The position numbers and the translations under genes are program-made. From NCBI RefSeq assembly GCF_014838825.1, contig NZ_JACYMO010000013.1, positions 1-64,000 of the forward strand: a DNA stretch of 64,000 bases, read 5' to 3'. Positions 25,330-34,602 of this stretch are shown here, piece by piece. The notes under the pieces are model-generated. The model was not told where the DNA came from. It saw nothing but the letters and a program-made list of their open reading frames with translations, and did no database searches. The number at the start of each line of letters is the position of its first letter. Positions within the stretch are counted from its first letter, which is position 1. This DNA comes from Erwinia persicina. Lineage in GTDB: Bacteria > Pseudomonadota > Gammaproteobacteria > Enterobacterales > Enterobacteriaceae.

Positions 25330-26232
25330 TCACAACGAAATGCACGGCGTTTCCCCCGGCCAGAACTCGCGGCAGCAGGTAATCCACGCCTGGGCGCTGC
25401 GCGACAGATAACTCCCTTCCCGCCAGATCAGCCCCAGCTTCCACACCAGGTCCGACTCCAGCGGCAGCCACAGTAGCTGGCTTTTATCCAGACGCTGGCA
25501 GATCGGCTCCGGCAGGATCGCCACACCCATCCCGGCCTGTACCATCGCCGCCAGAAAATCCCACTGACCGCTGCGCACTGCAATCTGTGGCGTAAATCCG
25601 CTGGCCTGAAACGCCCGCATCAGCTGGCGATTCAGGGAGAATTCCTCGTTGTAGATCAGAATGGGAAGCCCGGCCAGTTCACTGATCGGCATATGGCTGC
25701 GGCGCAGCCAGGCGTCGGTGCGCGGCACCAGCACGCACAGCGGATGGCTCATCAGCGCCAGCGAGTTGAGGGGCAAATCATCGGCCACCGGCAGGGCGGT
25801 CATGGCAATATCCAGGCTGCCGGACAGCACGGCCTGCTGAACGGTCAGTCCGCCAAACTCGGAGATTTTCAGCGCCACGCCGGGATAGCGCTGGCGGAAG
25901 GCAGAGATCGATCCGGCAATCTGCATCCCGACCATCGGGGGAATGCCCAGGCGCAGCTCACCGGTTTTCAGTTCGTTGATATCGCTGATCTCCGCCTCCA
26001 GCTGCTTAAACTCCTGCAGGATGGTGACTCCGCGCTGGTACACCGCCTGGCCGGTATCGGTCAGGTGCAGCTTGCGGCCCTCGCGGATCAGTAACGTACA
26101 GCCCAGCTCATCCTCCAGCTGGCGCAGCATCTTGCTGATGGTAGGCTGCGTGACGTACAGCTGCTCGGCGGCACGGGTAAAACTTTGCTGACGAACCACT
26201 TCCACAAAGTAGCGCAGGGCGCGAACGTCCAT
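25330..26232 (-). CDS. LysR-family regulator beside cidAB
   Basis: 301 residues from the ATG at 26232, which has AGGA six bases upstream; the ATG six bases earlier lies too close to it. The N-terminal winged helix (ALRYFVEVVRQQSFTRAAEQLYVTQPTISKMLRQLEDELG) is of LysR type and the rest is a substrate-binding effector domain. It is divergent from cidA/cidB-like genes, the arrangement of CidR in Bacillus and Staphylococcus, where such regulators respond to acetate or related carbon overflow. The effector here is not known. Confidence 0.88.
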   Translation of the reverse strand: MDVRALRYFVEVVRQQSFTRAAEQLYVTQPTISKMLRQLEDELGCTLLIREGRKLHLTDTGQAVYQRGVTILQEFKQLEAEISDINELKTGELRLGIPPMVGMQIAGSISAFRQRYPGVALKISEFGGLTVQQAVLSGSLDIAMTALPVADDLPLNSLALMSHPLCVLVPRTDAWLRRSHMPISELAGLPILIYNEEFSLNRQLMRAFQASGFTPQIAVRSGQWDFLAAMVQAGMGVAILPEPICQRLDKSQLLWLPLESDLVWKLGLIWREGSYLSRSAQAWITCCREFWPGETPCISL

Positions 26233-26339
26233 AATCATTCCTGTCTGGCATAGTTGGGATAATATTAAGTCATTTTTTTCACCCTTTGTTACCGCTTTAT
26301 ACTCTTTCCCATAAAAACATTTTAAGAGGGAAAAACAGC

Positions 26340-26768
26340 ATGGCACTGGCAATACGTCCACAGAGTTCGGCCTGGCTGCAGCGGGTGCGGGTTCCGCTTC
26401 AGGTGGCGCTGTATGTCGGGCTTTTTCTGGCGTCAGAGCAGTTAGTGAACTGGCTGCACCTGCCGCTGCCTGCCAACATTGTCGGCATGTTACTGCTGCT
26501 GGCGATGATTATGCTGCGTGTGATGCCGCTGGGCTGGGTGAAAGCGGGGGCCAGCTGGCTGCTGGCCGAAATGCTGCTGTTCTTTGTCCCGGCGGTGGTG
26601 GCGGTGGTGAACTACGGCGACCTGCTGCGGGTGGAAGGCTGGCGCATTCTGCTGGTGATCGGCCTCAGTACGCTGCTGGTGCTGGCGGCGACCTCGCTGG
26701 TGGTGGAGCGGGTATACCGGTTTGAACTGTGGCTTGCCGCCCGTAAGCAGGGGAAAAACGATGCGTGA
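26340..26768 (+). CDS. CidA/LrgA holin-like protein
   Basis: 142 residues from the ATG at 26340. Four hydrophobic segments; LHLPLPANIVGMLLLLAMIML and LLAEMLLFFVPAVVAVVNY are the LrgA family signatures. Holin-like inner membrane protein thought to act with the LrgB partner in cell-lysis control or small-molecule export. Its last eight bases overlap the next gene, implying translational coupling. Confidence 0.9.
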   Translation: MALAIRPQSSAWLQRVRVPLQVALYVGLFLASEQLVNWLHLPLPANIVGMLLLLAMIMLRVMPLGWVKAGASWLLAEMLLFFVPAVVAVVNYGDLLRVEGWRILLVIGLSTLLVLAATSLVVERVYRFELWLAARKQGKNDA

Positions 26769-27459
26769 TTTTATTCTCAGTATCGTCTGCCTGCTTGCCA
26801 CGCTGGTGGTTTACTTCCTCAATAAGCGACTCTACCGTCGCTGGCACCGGCTGCTGCTGATGCCGCTGGTGATGACGCCTATGGTGCTGGTAGCGCTGCT
26901 GCTGGTTGCCCATATCTCCTGGCAGGACTACATCGGGGAAAGCCGCTGGCTGCTGTGGCTGCTTGGCCCGGCCACGCTGGCATTCGCGGTGCCGGTCTAT
27001 GAAAACATGGCGATCATTCGCCGTCACTGGCTATCCCTCAGCGCCGGGGTGATCACCGCGACGACCGTGGCGGTGTGCAGTTCGGTATGGCTGGCGCAGA
27101 TGCTGGCCCTGCCGGAAGCCATTCAGCGCAGTCTGGCGGTTCGCTCTATCACCACGCCCTTTGCGCTGGCGGCGGCGAAGCAGCTGGGTGGGCAGCCGGA
27201 TCTGGTGGCGCTGTTTGTGGTGATCACCGGGGTCTTTGGCATGGCCGTGGGGGACCTGCTGTTCCTGCGTCTGGCGATCAAACAGGGGCTGGCGAAGGGG
27301 GCCGGGTTCGGGGCTGCTTCGCACGGTGCGGGGACAGCAAGGGCCTATGAGATGGGGCAGCAGGAGGGTGTGGTGTCCAGCCTGGTGATGATGTTATCGG
27401 GTGTGGTCACGGTGGTGATCGCGCCGGTCATTGGCCATATTATGTGGGCCGTGAGTTAA
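26761..27459 (+). CDS. CidB/LrgB family protein
   Basis: 232 residues, ATG at 26761 inside the end of the cidA-like gene. Hydrophobic throughout, with LLGPATLAFAVPVYEN, SLAVRSITTPFALAAAKQLGG and SHGAGTARAYEMGQQEGVVSSL, all hallmarks of LrgB/CidB (YohK in E. coli). Works with the preceding holin-like protein in the inner membrane; E. coli relatives YohJ-YohK lie elsewhere, so this pair is an addition to the syntenic block. Confidence 0.92.
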   Translation: MRDFILSIVCLLATLVVYFLNKRLYRRWHRLLLMPLVMTPMVLVALLLVAHISWQDYIGESRWLLWLLGPATLAFAVPVYENMAIIRRHWLSLSAGVITATTVAVCSSVWLAQMLALPEAIQRSLAVRSITTPFALAAAKQLGGQPDLVALFVVITGVFGMAVGDLLFLRLAIKQGLAKGAGFGAASHGAGTARAYEMGQQEGVVSSLVMMLSGVVTVVIAPVIGHIMWAVS

Positions 27460-27599
27460 ATAAACGGTTTTCAGCGCTTTTGTAAGGTTACTCAAATTCA
27501 CATTGATTCACGGCTTTCTCATATAATTTCTTTAACGGTTGGTTTACTCTGCAAGGCCGCCGCATCAAGGCGTGAGTAAATTTTAATCAGGAGAAAAAA

Positions 27600-28145
27600 A
27601 TGAAAAGAGTGGCAATGACAACCGGCGCTCTGGCGCTGCTGGCGCTGGCAGGCTCTGCCCAGGCGATTGAAGGTGGCGTGAGTGTGGGCAAAGATTACAC
27701 TGACGTTCACGTAGGCCTGGGTACTAATACCCCTGGTTTTGCACTTTCCGGTGACTGGCTGCGCAGCGATCACGACGGTAACGTAGAAAGCCTGGGTCTG
27801 GGCTACAACGTAGCTGTCGGTGATGTGTTCCTGTCTCCTACTGTTAAAGCGATGTCAACTAACCCGAAAGACTCCAAAGATGGCTACGGTGTGGCTATCG
27901 GTGGCGGCGTGCGAGTCCCGGTGACTAACATGTTCAATGTGTACGGTGAATACTTCTGGTCTCCGGACTCGTTCTCCAGCCATATCGATAACTACCAGGA
28001 AGCGTCTGCAGGCGTAAGCTTCCAGCCTATCTCGCTGGTGGATGTGAGCGTGGGTTACAAATATATGACCATGAACGGCAAAGATGGCCGTAAAGATAAC
28101 GTCGTGGCCGATGGCCCATACGTGGGTGCCGCTGTTCATTTCTGA
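27600..28145 (+). CDS. YfaZ family outer membrane protein
   Basis: 181 residues, ATG after AGGAG. Signal peptide MKRVAMTTGALALLALAGSAQA, then alternating strands with GLGYNVAVGDVFLSPTVKAM, YGVAIGGGVRVPVTNMFNVYGEYFWSPDS and the end DGPYVGAAVHF with a C-terminal Phe, as outer membrane barrels have. It resembles E. coli YfaZ in length and ending. Function unknown. Codon use (many GGT, GCT, CTG) hints at good expression. It stands alone in front of a double hairpin. Confidence 0.88.
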   Translation: MKRVAMTTGALALLALAGSAQAIEGGVSVGKDYTDVHVGLGTNTPGFALSGDWLRSDHDGNVESLGLGYNVAVGDVFLSPTVKAMSTNPKDSKDGYGVAIGGGVRVPVTNMFNVYGEYFWSPDSFSSHIDNYQEASAGVSFQPISLVDVSVGYKYMTMNGKDGRKDNVVADGPYVGAAVHF

Positions 28146-28151
28146 CAGCGT

Positions 28152-28221
28152 GGGCGGACCGAAACAGCCGGTCCGCCCCTGTGAACCGCTACGGTGCGGA
28201 CCGTGACACCCGGTCCGCACC
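28152..28221. terminator. tandem near-identical hairpins between yfaZ-like gene and actP
   Basis: Hairpin 1: GGGCGGACCG (28152-28161) with CGGTCCGCCC (28169-28178). Hairpin 2: GGTGCGGACCG (28193-28203) with CGGTCCGCACC (28211-28221). Both have seven-base loops; the C at one stem position of the first is replaced by T in the second with a matching G-to-A change across, so pairing is kept. Between convergent genes, probably a bidirectional stop. Confidence 0.75.
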
Positions 28222-28234
28222 TGCCTCTCTGATA

Positions 28235-29893
28235 TTAATGCCCTTTCCCGCCTTCAATGCCGATCCCCGTCTGTGAACGAACAAACTGCGCCTGGAAGCG
28301 CTGACGCTCCTCCGCACCGGATGCCGAGCTGTCGGTCACCGAGAACAGCCAGGTGCCGATAAACGCCGCCAGCATTGAGAACAGCGCCGGATACTCATAC
28401 GGGAATACTGCTTTCGCATTGCCCAGCACCTGCACCCACACCGTCGGGCCGAGGATCATCAGCAGCACCGCCGTCAGCAGGCCCAGCCAGCCTCCAATCA
28501 TCGCTCCGCGCGTGGTCAGCTTCGACCAGTACATCGACAGTAAAATAATCGGGAAGTTACAGCTGGCAGCAATCGAGAACGCCAGCCCGACCATAAAGGC
28601 GATGTTCTGCTTTTCAAACATAATCCCCAGCAGGATCGCCACAATACCCAGCAGAACGACGGTAATTTTTGACACCCGCAGCTCATCTTTTTCACTCGCC
28701 TGCCCCTTACGGAAGACGCTGGCATACAGGTCATGAGACACGGCGGAAGCCCCCGCCAGCGTCAGTCCGGCGACCACCGCCAGAATGGTCGCGAAGGCCA
28801 CGGCAGAGATAAAGCCGAGGAACAGACTGCCGCCCACCGCGTCCGCCAGATGCACGGCCGCCATATTATTACCGCCGATCAGCGCCCCGGTAGCATCCTT
28901 AAACGCCGGGTTGGCCCCGACCAGCAGAATGGCCCCAAAGCCGATAATAAAGGTCAGGAAGTAGAAGTAACCCATAAAGCCGGTGGCCCAGAATACGCTC
29001 TTGCGCGCTTCCCGCGCGTCGCTGACGGTGAAAAAGCGCATCAGAATGTGCGGTAAACCTGCCGTACCGAACATCAGCCCCAGCCCGAGCGAAAGGGCAG
29101 AGATCGGATCGTGTACCAGCCCACCGGGGCTCATGATCGCAATCCCTTTCGGGTGAACCTTGATGGCTTCGGTAAACAGCGTGTTGAAACTGAAACCGAC
29201 CGTTTTCATCACCATAATGGCCATAAAGCTGGCCCCAAACAGCAGCAGGACGGCTTTAATAATCTGTACCCAGGTGGTGGCCAGCATGCCGCCAAACAGC
29301 ACGTACATCACCATCAGGATACCAACCAGCACCACCGCGACATGATAATCCAGGCCGAACAGCAGCTGGATCAGCTTGCCTGCGCCGACCATCTGCGCAA
29401 TCAGATAGAGTGCCACTACCACCAGGGATCCACAGGCGGAAAGCGTGCGGATTGGCTTCTGTTTCAGGCGGTAAGAGGCCACATCGGCAAAGGTATAACG
29501 CCCGAGGTTACGCAGGCGCTCGGCGATCAGGAACAGAATAATCGGCCAGCCCACCAGGAAGCCCAGGGAGTAGATCAGTCCGTCGTAGCCGGAGGTATAA
29601 ACCAGCGCCGAAATCCCCAAAAACGAGGCGGCGGACATAAAGTCCCCGGCCATCGCCAGACCATTCTGAAAGCCGGTAATATTGCCGCCCGCCGTATAGT
29701 AGTCACTGCGTGACCGGGTGCGCTTGGAGGCCCAGTAGGTGATCCCGAGCGTAAAGCCGACGAAAATCAGGAACATGACAATCGCTTCGACGTTGGTGGG
29801 CTGGCGCTCAACCGCACCGCTGATGGCATCCGCCGCCAGCACGCCGCAGGGCAGCAGGGCCGCCAGCGCAAAGAACAGATGGCGTGATTTCAT
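28235..29893 (-). CDS. actP: acetate/glycolate:cation symporter ActP
   Basis: 552 residues, matching E. coli ActP (549): N-terminal signal-like segment, [65 protein letters not shown] and [20 protein letters not shown], the sodium:solute symporter family features, with about thirteen membrane segments. It imports acetate, glycolate and similar anions. Start overlaps the yjcH stop by four bases; together with yjcH and acs it forms the acetate scavenging operon. Confidence 0.96.
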   Translation of the reverse strand: MKSRHLFFALAALLPCGVLAADAISGAVERQPTNVEAIVMFLIFVGFTLGITYWASKRTRSRSDYYTAGGNITGFQNGLAMAGDFMSAASFLGISALVYTSGYDGLIYSLGFLVGWPIILFLIAERLRNLGRYTFADVASYRLKQKPIRTLSACGSLVVVALYLIAQMVGAGKLIQLLFGLDYHVAVVLVGILMVMYVLFGGMLATTWVQIIKAVLLLFGASFMAIMVMKTVGFSFNTLFTEAIKVHPKGIAIMSPGGLVHDPISALSLGLGLMFGTAGLPHILMRFFTVSDAREARKSVFWATGFMGYFYFLTFIIGFGAILLVGANPAFKDATGALIGGNNMAAVHLADAVGGSLFLGFISAVAFATILAVVAGLTLAGASAVSHDLYASVFRKGQASEKDELRVSKITVVLLGIVAILLGIMFEKQNIAFMVGLAFSIAASCNFPIILLSMYWSKLTTRGAMIGGWLGLLTAVLLMILGPTVWVQVLGNAKAVFPYEYPALFSMLAAFIGTWLFSVTDSSASGAEERQRFQAQFVRSQTGIGIEGGKGH

Positions 29894-30201
29894 CCTTTCA
29901 CCTCATTCAGCAGTTCGCGGGTCAGGCGGTCGAACTCGCCATTTGCACGCCAGACATAGACGCCGGTCAGCAGGAAGGAGATCACAATCAGGCCTACGCC
30001 AATGGGAATACCGCGCGTCACATTCGTCCCTTCATGAAGCGGGGTGCCGAGCCAGGCGGGCGCGAAGGCAATCAGCAAGATAAAGCCGACATACAGCACC
30101 AGCATAATGGCGGACAGCAGGGTGGCAAAGCTTTGGCGTTTTCTCACCAGCTCTTTAAAACGTGCGCTCTTTTCTATTCTTTGATAAAGGACATCGTTCA
30201 T
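29890..30201 (-). CDS. yjcH: YjcH inner membrane protein (DUF485)
   Basis: 103 residues from the ATG at 30201, eight bases after GGAG; another ATG two codons earlier is too near that site. Two membrane segments; [31 protein letters not shown] and [30 protein letters not shown] match E. coli YjcH. DUF485 proteins accompany ActP-type symporters and probably assist them. Between acs and actP in the same operon. Confidence 0.94.
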   Translation of the reverse strand: MNDVLYQRIEKSARFKELVRKRQSFATLLSAIMLVLYVGFILLIAFAPAWLGTPLHEGTNVTRGIPIGVGLIVISFLLTGVYVWRANGEFDRLTRELLNEVKG

Positions 30202-30428
30202 TGTCATATCTCCAGAGGTATTTCCCCCTTCATCCCTGACGCCACAGCGGTACAGGCCTGAGCCATTTTTCCTGGTGACTTATGCGAATAAGTTCCCGGG
30301 AGTTCATCGCTTTACCGCCTTGCTGCAGCGTCAGTGACTGAGGGGAAATGTGAAATATAGTTTTTATAATTCCTGGTTCGGACAAGATTAAGACCTGATA
30401 CGGCAGGGCTGCTCTGCGGCAGTTTAGA

Positions 30429-30450
30429 ACAGGGGCACAGAGGCCCCTGT
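30429..30450 (-). terminator. hairpin after acs
   Basis: Stem ACAGGGGC / GCCCCTGT with loop ACAGAG, five bases beyond the acs stop and without a T run. Lying inside the acs-yjcH-actP operon in a ~250-base gap, it may attenuate or protect the acs message rather than end transcription. Confidence 0.55.
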
Positions 30451-30454
30451 CGTG

Positions 30455-32410
30455 TTATGGCATTTGAATCGACTGCTTCTCTTCGAGTAATTTCTCGACC
30501 ACGCCAGGATCGGCGAGGGTTGAGGTATCCCCAAGGTTACTGGTATCCCCGGCGGCGATTTTGCGCAGAATACGGCGCATGATTTTGCCGGAGCGGGTTT
30601 TCGGTAACGAGTCCGTCCAGTGCAGCACATCCGGGGTGGCAATCGGGCCGATCTCTTTACGCACCCAGTTACGCACTTCGGTGTACAGCTCCGGCGAGGG
30701 CTCTTCGCCGTGGTTAAGGGTAATGTAGGCATATATCGCCTGGCCCTTCAGCCCGTGCGGGATGCCCACCACCGCCGCTTCAGCGATCAGCGGGTGCGAT
30801 ACCAGCGCGGATTCGATCTCCGCTGTGCCCAGACGGTGGCCGGAGACGTTGAGCACATCATCGACGCGTCCGGTGATCCAGTAATACCCCTCTTCATCAC
30901 GACGTGCGCCGTCGCCGCTGAAGTACATATTTTTGAAGGTAGAGAAGTAGGTCTGCTCAAAGCGTTCGTGATCGCCATACAGGGTTCGCGCCTGGCCAGG
31001 CCAGGAGTCGACGATCACCAGGTTACCTTCTGTGGCTCCTTCCAGGGCGTTGCCCTCATTGTCGACCAGGGCAGGCTGCACGCCAAAGAACGGGTTAGTG
31101 GCCGAGCCGGGTTTCAGCGCCGTCGCTCCCGGAAGCGGGGTGATCATAAAGCCACCGGTTTCCGTCTGCCACCAGGTGTCTACGATCGGGCAGCGGCCAT
31201 TGCCGATTTTTTTATGGAACCACTCCCAGGCTTCCGGGTTAATCGGCTCGCCTACGGAGCCGAGGATACGCAGGCTGGAGCGGTCGGTGCCTTCAATCGC
31301 TTTGTCGCCTTCGGCCATCAGTGCGCGTACCGCCGTCGGGGCGGTATACAGAATGGTGACCTTATGCTTATCCACCACTTCCGCCATCCGGCTCGGTTTT
31401 GGCCAGTTCGGCACGCCTTCAAACATCAGGGTCGTTGCCCCACAGGCCAGCGGGCCATACAGCAGATAGCTGTGACCGGTGACCCAGCCAACGTCGGCGG
31501 TACACCAGTAAACGTCGTCCGGATGGTAATCGAACACGTACTTAAAGGTGGTTGCCGCATAGACCAGATAGCCCCCAGTAGTATGCAGCACGCCTTTTGG
31601 CTTCCCGGTAGAGCCGGAGGTATAAAGGATAAACAGCGGGTCTTCCGCCCCCACTTCTTCGGGCTGATGATGGGCGCTGGCTTTATTCACCAGCTCGTGC
31701 CACCACAGGTCACGGCCGTTGTTCCAGCCCACGTCTTTCCCGGTACGACGGAAGACCACCACTTTGCCAACGCTGGTCACGTTAGGGTTATTCAGCGCAT
31801 CATCGACGTTTTTCTTCAGCGGAATGGCGCGTCCGGCGCGGATGCCTTCGTCGGCGGTGATCACCAGACGGGCGTTACAGTCGATAATACGCCCGGCTAC
31901 GGCTTCGGGAGAGAAGCCGCCAAAGATCACCGTATGCACGGCACCAATCCGCGCACAGGCCAGCATCGCGACGGCGGCTTCCGGCACCATCGGCATATAG
32001 ATAGCCACGACATCGCCTTTGCTGATGCCCAGCTCTTTTAAGGTATTGGCAAAGCGACAGACGTCGCGATGCAGCTCACGATAGGTGATGGTTTTGCTTT
32101 CGCTGCTGTCGTCGCCTTCCCAGATAATGGCCGGGTGGTCACCCCGGCTGGTCAGATGGCGGTCAAGGCAGTTCGCCGCCAGGTTCAGGGTCCCGTCCTC
32201 AAACCAGCGTATAGAGACATTGCCGGGGGCGAAGGAGGTGTTTTTCACCACTGTATAAGGCTTAATCCAGTCCAGGATTTTACCTTGCTCACCCCAGAAC
32301 GCATCGGGGTCCTGTACTGACTGCTGATACATCGACGAGTACTGCTGGGGTGTAATCAGAGTATTTTCCGCAATGTTCGCGGGAACCGGGTAGGTATGTG
32401 ACTGGCTCAT
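30455..32410 (-). CDS. acs: acetyl-CoA synthetase
   Basis: 651 residues, the usual Acs length. AMP-binding P-loop [12 protein letters not shown] near residue 265, the A8-type region, and [17 protein letters not shown] with Lys609, the residue acetylated by Pat in enteric bacteria. N-terminus [20 protein letters not shown] as in E. coli; AAGGAGG precedes the ATG. Converts acetate, ATP and CoA to acetyl-CoA in the cytoplasm. First gene of acs-yjcH-actP. Confidence 0.97.
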   Translation of the reverse strand: MSQSHTYPVPANIAENTLITPQQYSSMYQQSVQDPDAFWGEQGKILDWIKPYTVVKNTSFAPGNVSIRWFEDGTLNLAANCLDRHLTSRGDHPAIIWEGDDSSESKTITYRELHRDVCRFANTLKELGISKGDVVAIYMPMVPEAAVAMLACARIGAVHTVIFGGFSPEAVAGRIIDCNARLVITADEGIRAGRAIPLKKNVDDALNNPNVTSVGKVVVFRRTGKDVGWNNGRDLWWHELVNKASAHHQPEEVGAEDPLFILYTSGSTGKPKGVLHTTGGYLVYAATTFKYVFDYHPDDVYWCTADVGWVTGHSYLLYGPLACGATTLMFEGVPNWPKPSRMAEVVDKHKVTILYTAPTAVRALMAEGDKAIEGTDRSSLRILGSVGEPINPEAWEWFHKKIGNGRCPIVDTWWQTETGGFMITPLPGATALKPGSATNPFFGVQPALVDNEGNALEGATEGNLVIVDSWPGQARTLYGDHERFEQTYFSTFKNMYFSGDGARRDEEGYYWITGRVDDVLNVSGHRLGTAEIESALVSHPLIAEAAVVGIPHGLKGQAIYAYITLNHGEEPSPELYTEVRNWVRKEIGPIATPDVLHWTDSLPKTRSGKIMRRILRKIAAGDTSNLGDTSTLADPGVVEKLLEEKQSIQMP

Positions 32411-32933
32411 AGCTGGCCTCCTTGAAGATTGTTAATAATATGTCAATCAAAGGTTAAGTGAAGATGTTGGTTTGGCTTTGTTTTCTTTTTGCGCGGCAGA
32501 TCACGCCATAACATAATCTGATGGATCCGGGTCATCTGACGGCGTTAAAGATATTCATTTCGCGCAGTAATCGTTGAGAGGCGCACGACAAGTCGCACAA
32601 AAAAGGCGCAAATAGACCATTTTGTTTCTGCGGGGTAATACCCCGTTTCTGCATAGTCATGCGGTATCAGGCAGGAATATTTCTAATTATTACAAAGAGT
32701 TATTTTATTTGGCGTAAAGCAGGGCTTTATCCTGTTGAGTGATGGTTAATTAGCCTCATCTCTCGCGGGGTTGCATTTAGGGCGTTGAAAATGGTACTGA
32801 TTACGCGCCTGTTAATCAGGAATCAACCATCCATTACCTGCGAATTGCCCGATTCCGGTCAGCCTCCCTTGAGTGTTATTCACTCCGCATACCACACGCG
32901 GAAAGCAGGTTTTGTTAAGGAAACAGACACGTT
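32411..32933. promoter_or_regulatory. divergent promoter region acs/gltP
   Basis: 523 bases without a gene. In E. coli the acs promoter here is CRP- and FNR-controlled; no good CRP consensus was visible in this sequence. The clearest element is the 15-bp palindrome CGGGGTAATACCCCG (32631-32645), flanked on both sides by TTTCTG. Could be an operator or a hairpin. Confidence 0.45.
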
Positions 32934-34235
32934 ATGAAAGCCGTAAAATTCAGCCTTGCATGGCAAATACTGATTGCACTGGTTCTGGGGATCGCCGCGG
33001 GCGCGATACTGCATAATCAGCCGGAAAACCGTGAATGGTTAGTCACCAACATTCTCAGTCCGGCCGGTGATATCTTTATCCACCTGATCAAAATGATCGT
33101 CGTACCTATCGTTATTTCTACACTGATTGTCGGTATTGCCGGCGTAGGTGATGCCAAAAAACTCGGGCGCATTGGTGTTAAAACCATCGTCTATTTCGAA
33201 GTGATTACCACCATTGCCATTGTGACAGGTATTACTCTGGCGAACGTGTTTCAACCCGGCTCCGGCATTGATATGTCGACGCTGGCAACGGTGGACATCT
33301 CTCAGTATGAAGCCACAACGGCACAGGTTCAGGGGCAGCCACACAGTCTGGTGAGCACCATCCTGTCGCTGATCCCGCAGAATATTTTTGCGGCGATTGC
33401 CAAAGGCGACATGCTGCCGATTATCTTCTTCTCCGTGCTGTTTGGCCTGGGCCTCTCCTCCCTGCCGTCGGAACACCGTGACCCGCTGGTGAAAGTGTTC
33501 CGTTCAACGTCAGAAGCGATGTTCAAAGTCACCAACATGATCATGCGCTATGCGCCGGTCGGGGTGTTTGCGCTGATCTCGGTGACCGTGGCGAACTTTG
33601 GCTTTGCCTCACTGTGGCCGCTGGCGAAGCTGGTGATCCTGGTGTACGTGGCGATCCTGTTCTTTGCGCTGGTGGTTCTCGGTGCGGTGGCCCGCTTCTG
33701 TAAGCTGCGTATTACCACCCTGATCCGCATTCTGAAAGATGAACTGATCCTCTCTTACTCTACCGCCAGCTCGGAAACCGTGCTGCCGCGTATTATGGAG
33801 AAGATGGAAGCCTACGGTGCGCCGAAGGCGATCACCAGCTTTGTGGTGCCGACCGGCTATTCGTTTAACCTCGACGGCTCCACGCTCTATCAGAGCATTG
33901 CCGCCATCTTTATCGCCCAGCTGTACGGCATTGACCTCTCTCTGGGTCAGGAAATCGTGCTGGTGCTGACGCTGATGGTCACCTCGAAAGGGATTGCCGG
34001 CGTGCCGGGCGTCTCCTTTGTGGTGCTGTTGGCGACGCTGGGCAGCGTCGGTATTCCGCTGGAAGGCCTGGCGTTTATCGCCGGTGTTGACCGTATCCTC
34101 GATATGGCGCGTACCGCGCTGAACGTCGTAGGTAATGCGCTGGCGGTGCTGGTAATTGCCAAGTGGGAAGACCAGTTTGATGCCAAACAGGCCCGTGCCT
34201 ATGAGGCACAGCTGAAGGCGCAGCCTTCAGCGTAA
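32934..34235 (+). CDS. gltP: proton/glutamate-aspartate symporter GltP
   Basis: 433 residues, near E. coli GltP (437). Glutamate transporter (DAACS) signatures: LIKMIVVPIVISTLIVGIAGVGD, the hairpin STASSETVLPRIM, the NMDGT-equivalent YSFNLDGSTLYQSIAAIFIAQ, and LTLMVTSKGIAGVPGVSFVVL. Proton-driven uptake of L-glutamate and L-aspartate across the inner membrane. Follows acs in the same divergent order as in E. coli. Confidence 0.96.
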   Translation: MKAVKFSLAWQILIALVLGIAAGAILHNQPENREWLVTNILSPAGDIFIHLIKMIVVPIVISTLIVGIAGVGDAKKLGRIGVKTIVYFEVITTIAIVTGITLANVFQPGSGIDMSTLATVDISQYEATTAQVQGQPHSLVSTILSLIPQNIFAAIAKGDMLPIIFFSVLFGLGLSSLPSEHRDPLVKVFRSTSEAMFKVTNMIMRYAPVGVFALISVTVANFGFASLWPLAKLVILVYVAILFFALVVLGAVARFCKLRITTLIRILKDELILSYSTASSETVLPRIMEKMEAYGAPKAITSFVVPTGYSFNLDGSTLYQSIAAIFIAQLYGIDLSLGQEIVLVLTLMVTSKGIAGVPGVSFVVLLATLGSVGIPLEGLAFIAGVDRILDMARTALNVVGNALAVLVIAKWEDQFDAKQARAYEAQLKAQPSA

Positions 34236-34244
34236 CCCTCCTGC

Positions 34245-34270
34245 GGGCTGGCGGTTCTGACCGCCAGCCC
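34245..34270 (+). terminator. hairpin after gltP
   Basis: GGGCTGGCGGT / ACCGCCAGCCC, an 11-bp perfect stem with a TCTG loop ten bases after the gltP stop. No T run follows. Confidence 0.7.
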
Positions 34271-34511
34271 GATCCCTTCCCGGTCCACGCCTTCCTTTAT
34301 CCCTCTTTTCTTACACCTCTCTGCCTGACCTTCCCGCTTCTGGCTTGCCTGAATAAAGATGTATTGCCGTATCATAAATTTTCTCTAAAGAATAATACCC
34401 TGCTAAAAAAGAAGCGGTTTTGCTGGTGCTGGCCACGTGTTTGCCTGCAGGGCACGAATGCCAATGTTACTGGCTTTGTCGCCCCGATCACGCTATTCGC
34501 GTAAACCCGGC

Positions 34512-34538
34512 TAAAGATCCCCGGTTTCGCGCCGAAAA
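34512..34538 (+). promoter_or_regulatory. sigma-28 (FliA) promoter of aer
   Basis: TAAAGATC, exactly 11 bases, GCCGAAAA: close to the flagellar sigma-28 consensus TAAAGTTT-N11-GCCGATAA. It lies 64 bases before the aer ATG. The rest of the 367-bp gap shows nothing else. Confidence 0.85.
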
Positions 34539-34602
34539 TATAAAAAAACGTTACTAATATTCCCTGGTACAACTCCCGTTGATCCATTCAAGGATTTAAC
34601 CC

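Noticed and set aside
30620-32041. 473-codon plus-strand open frame opposite acs
   Set aside because: It is a shadow of the highly biased acs codons; no domain pattern and acs itself is certain.
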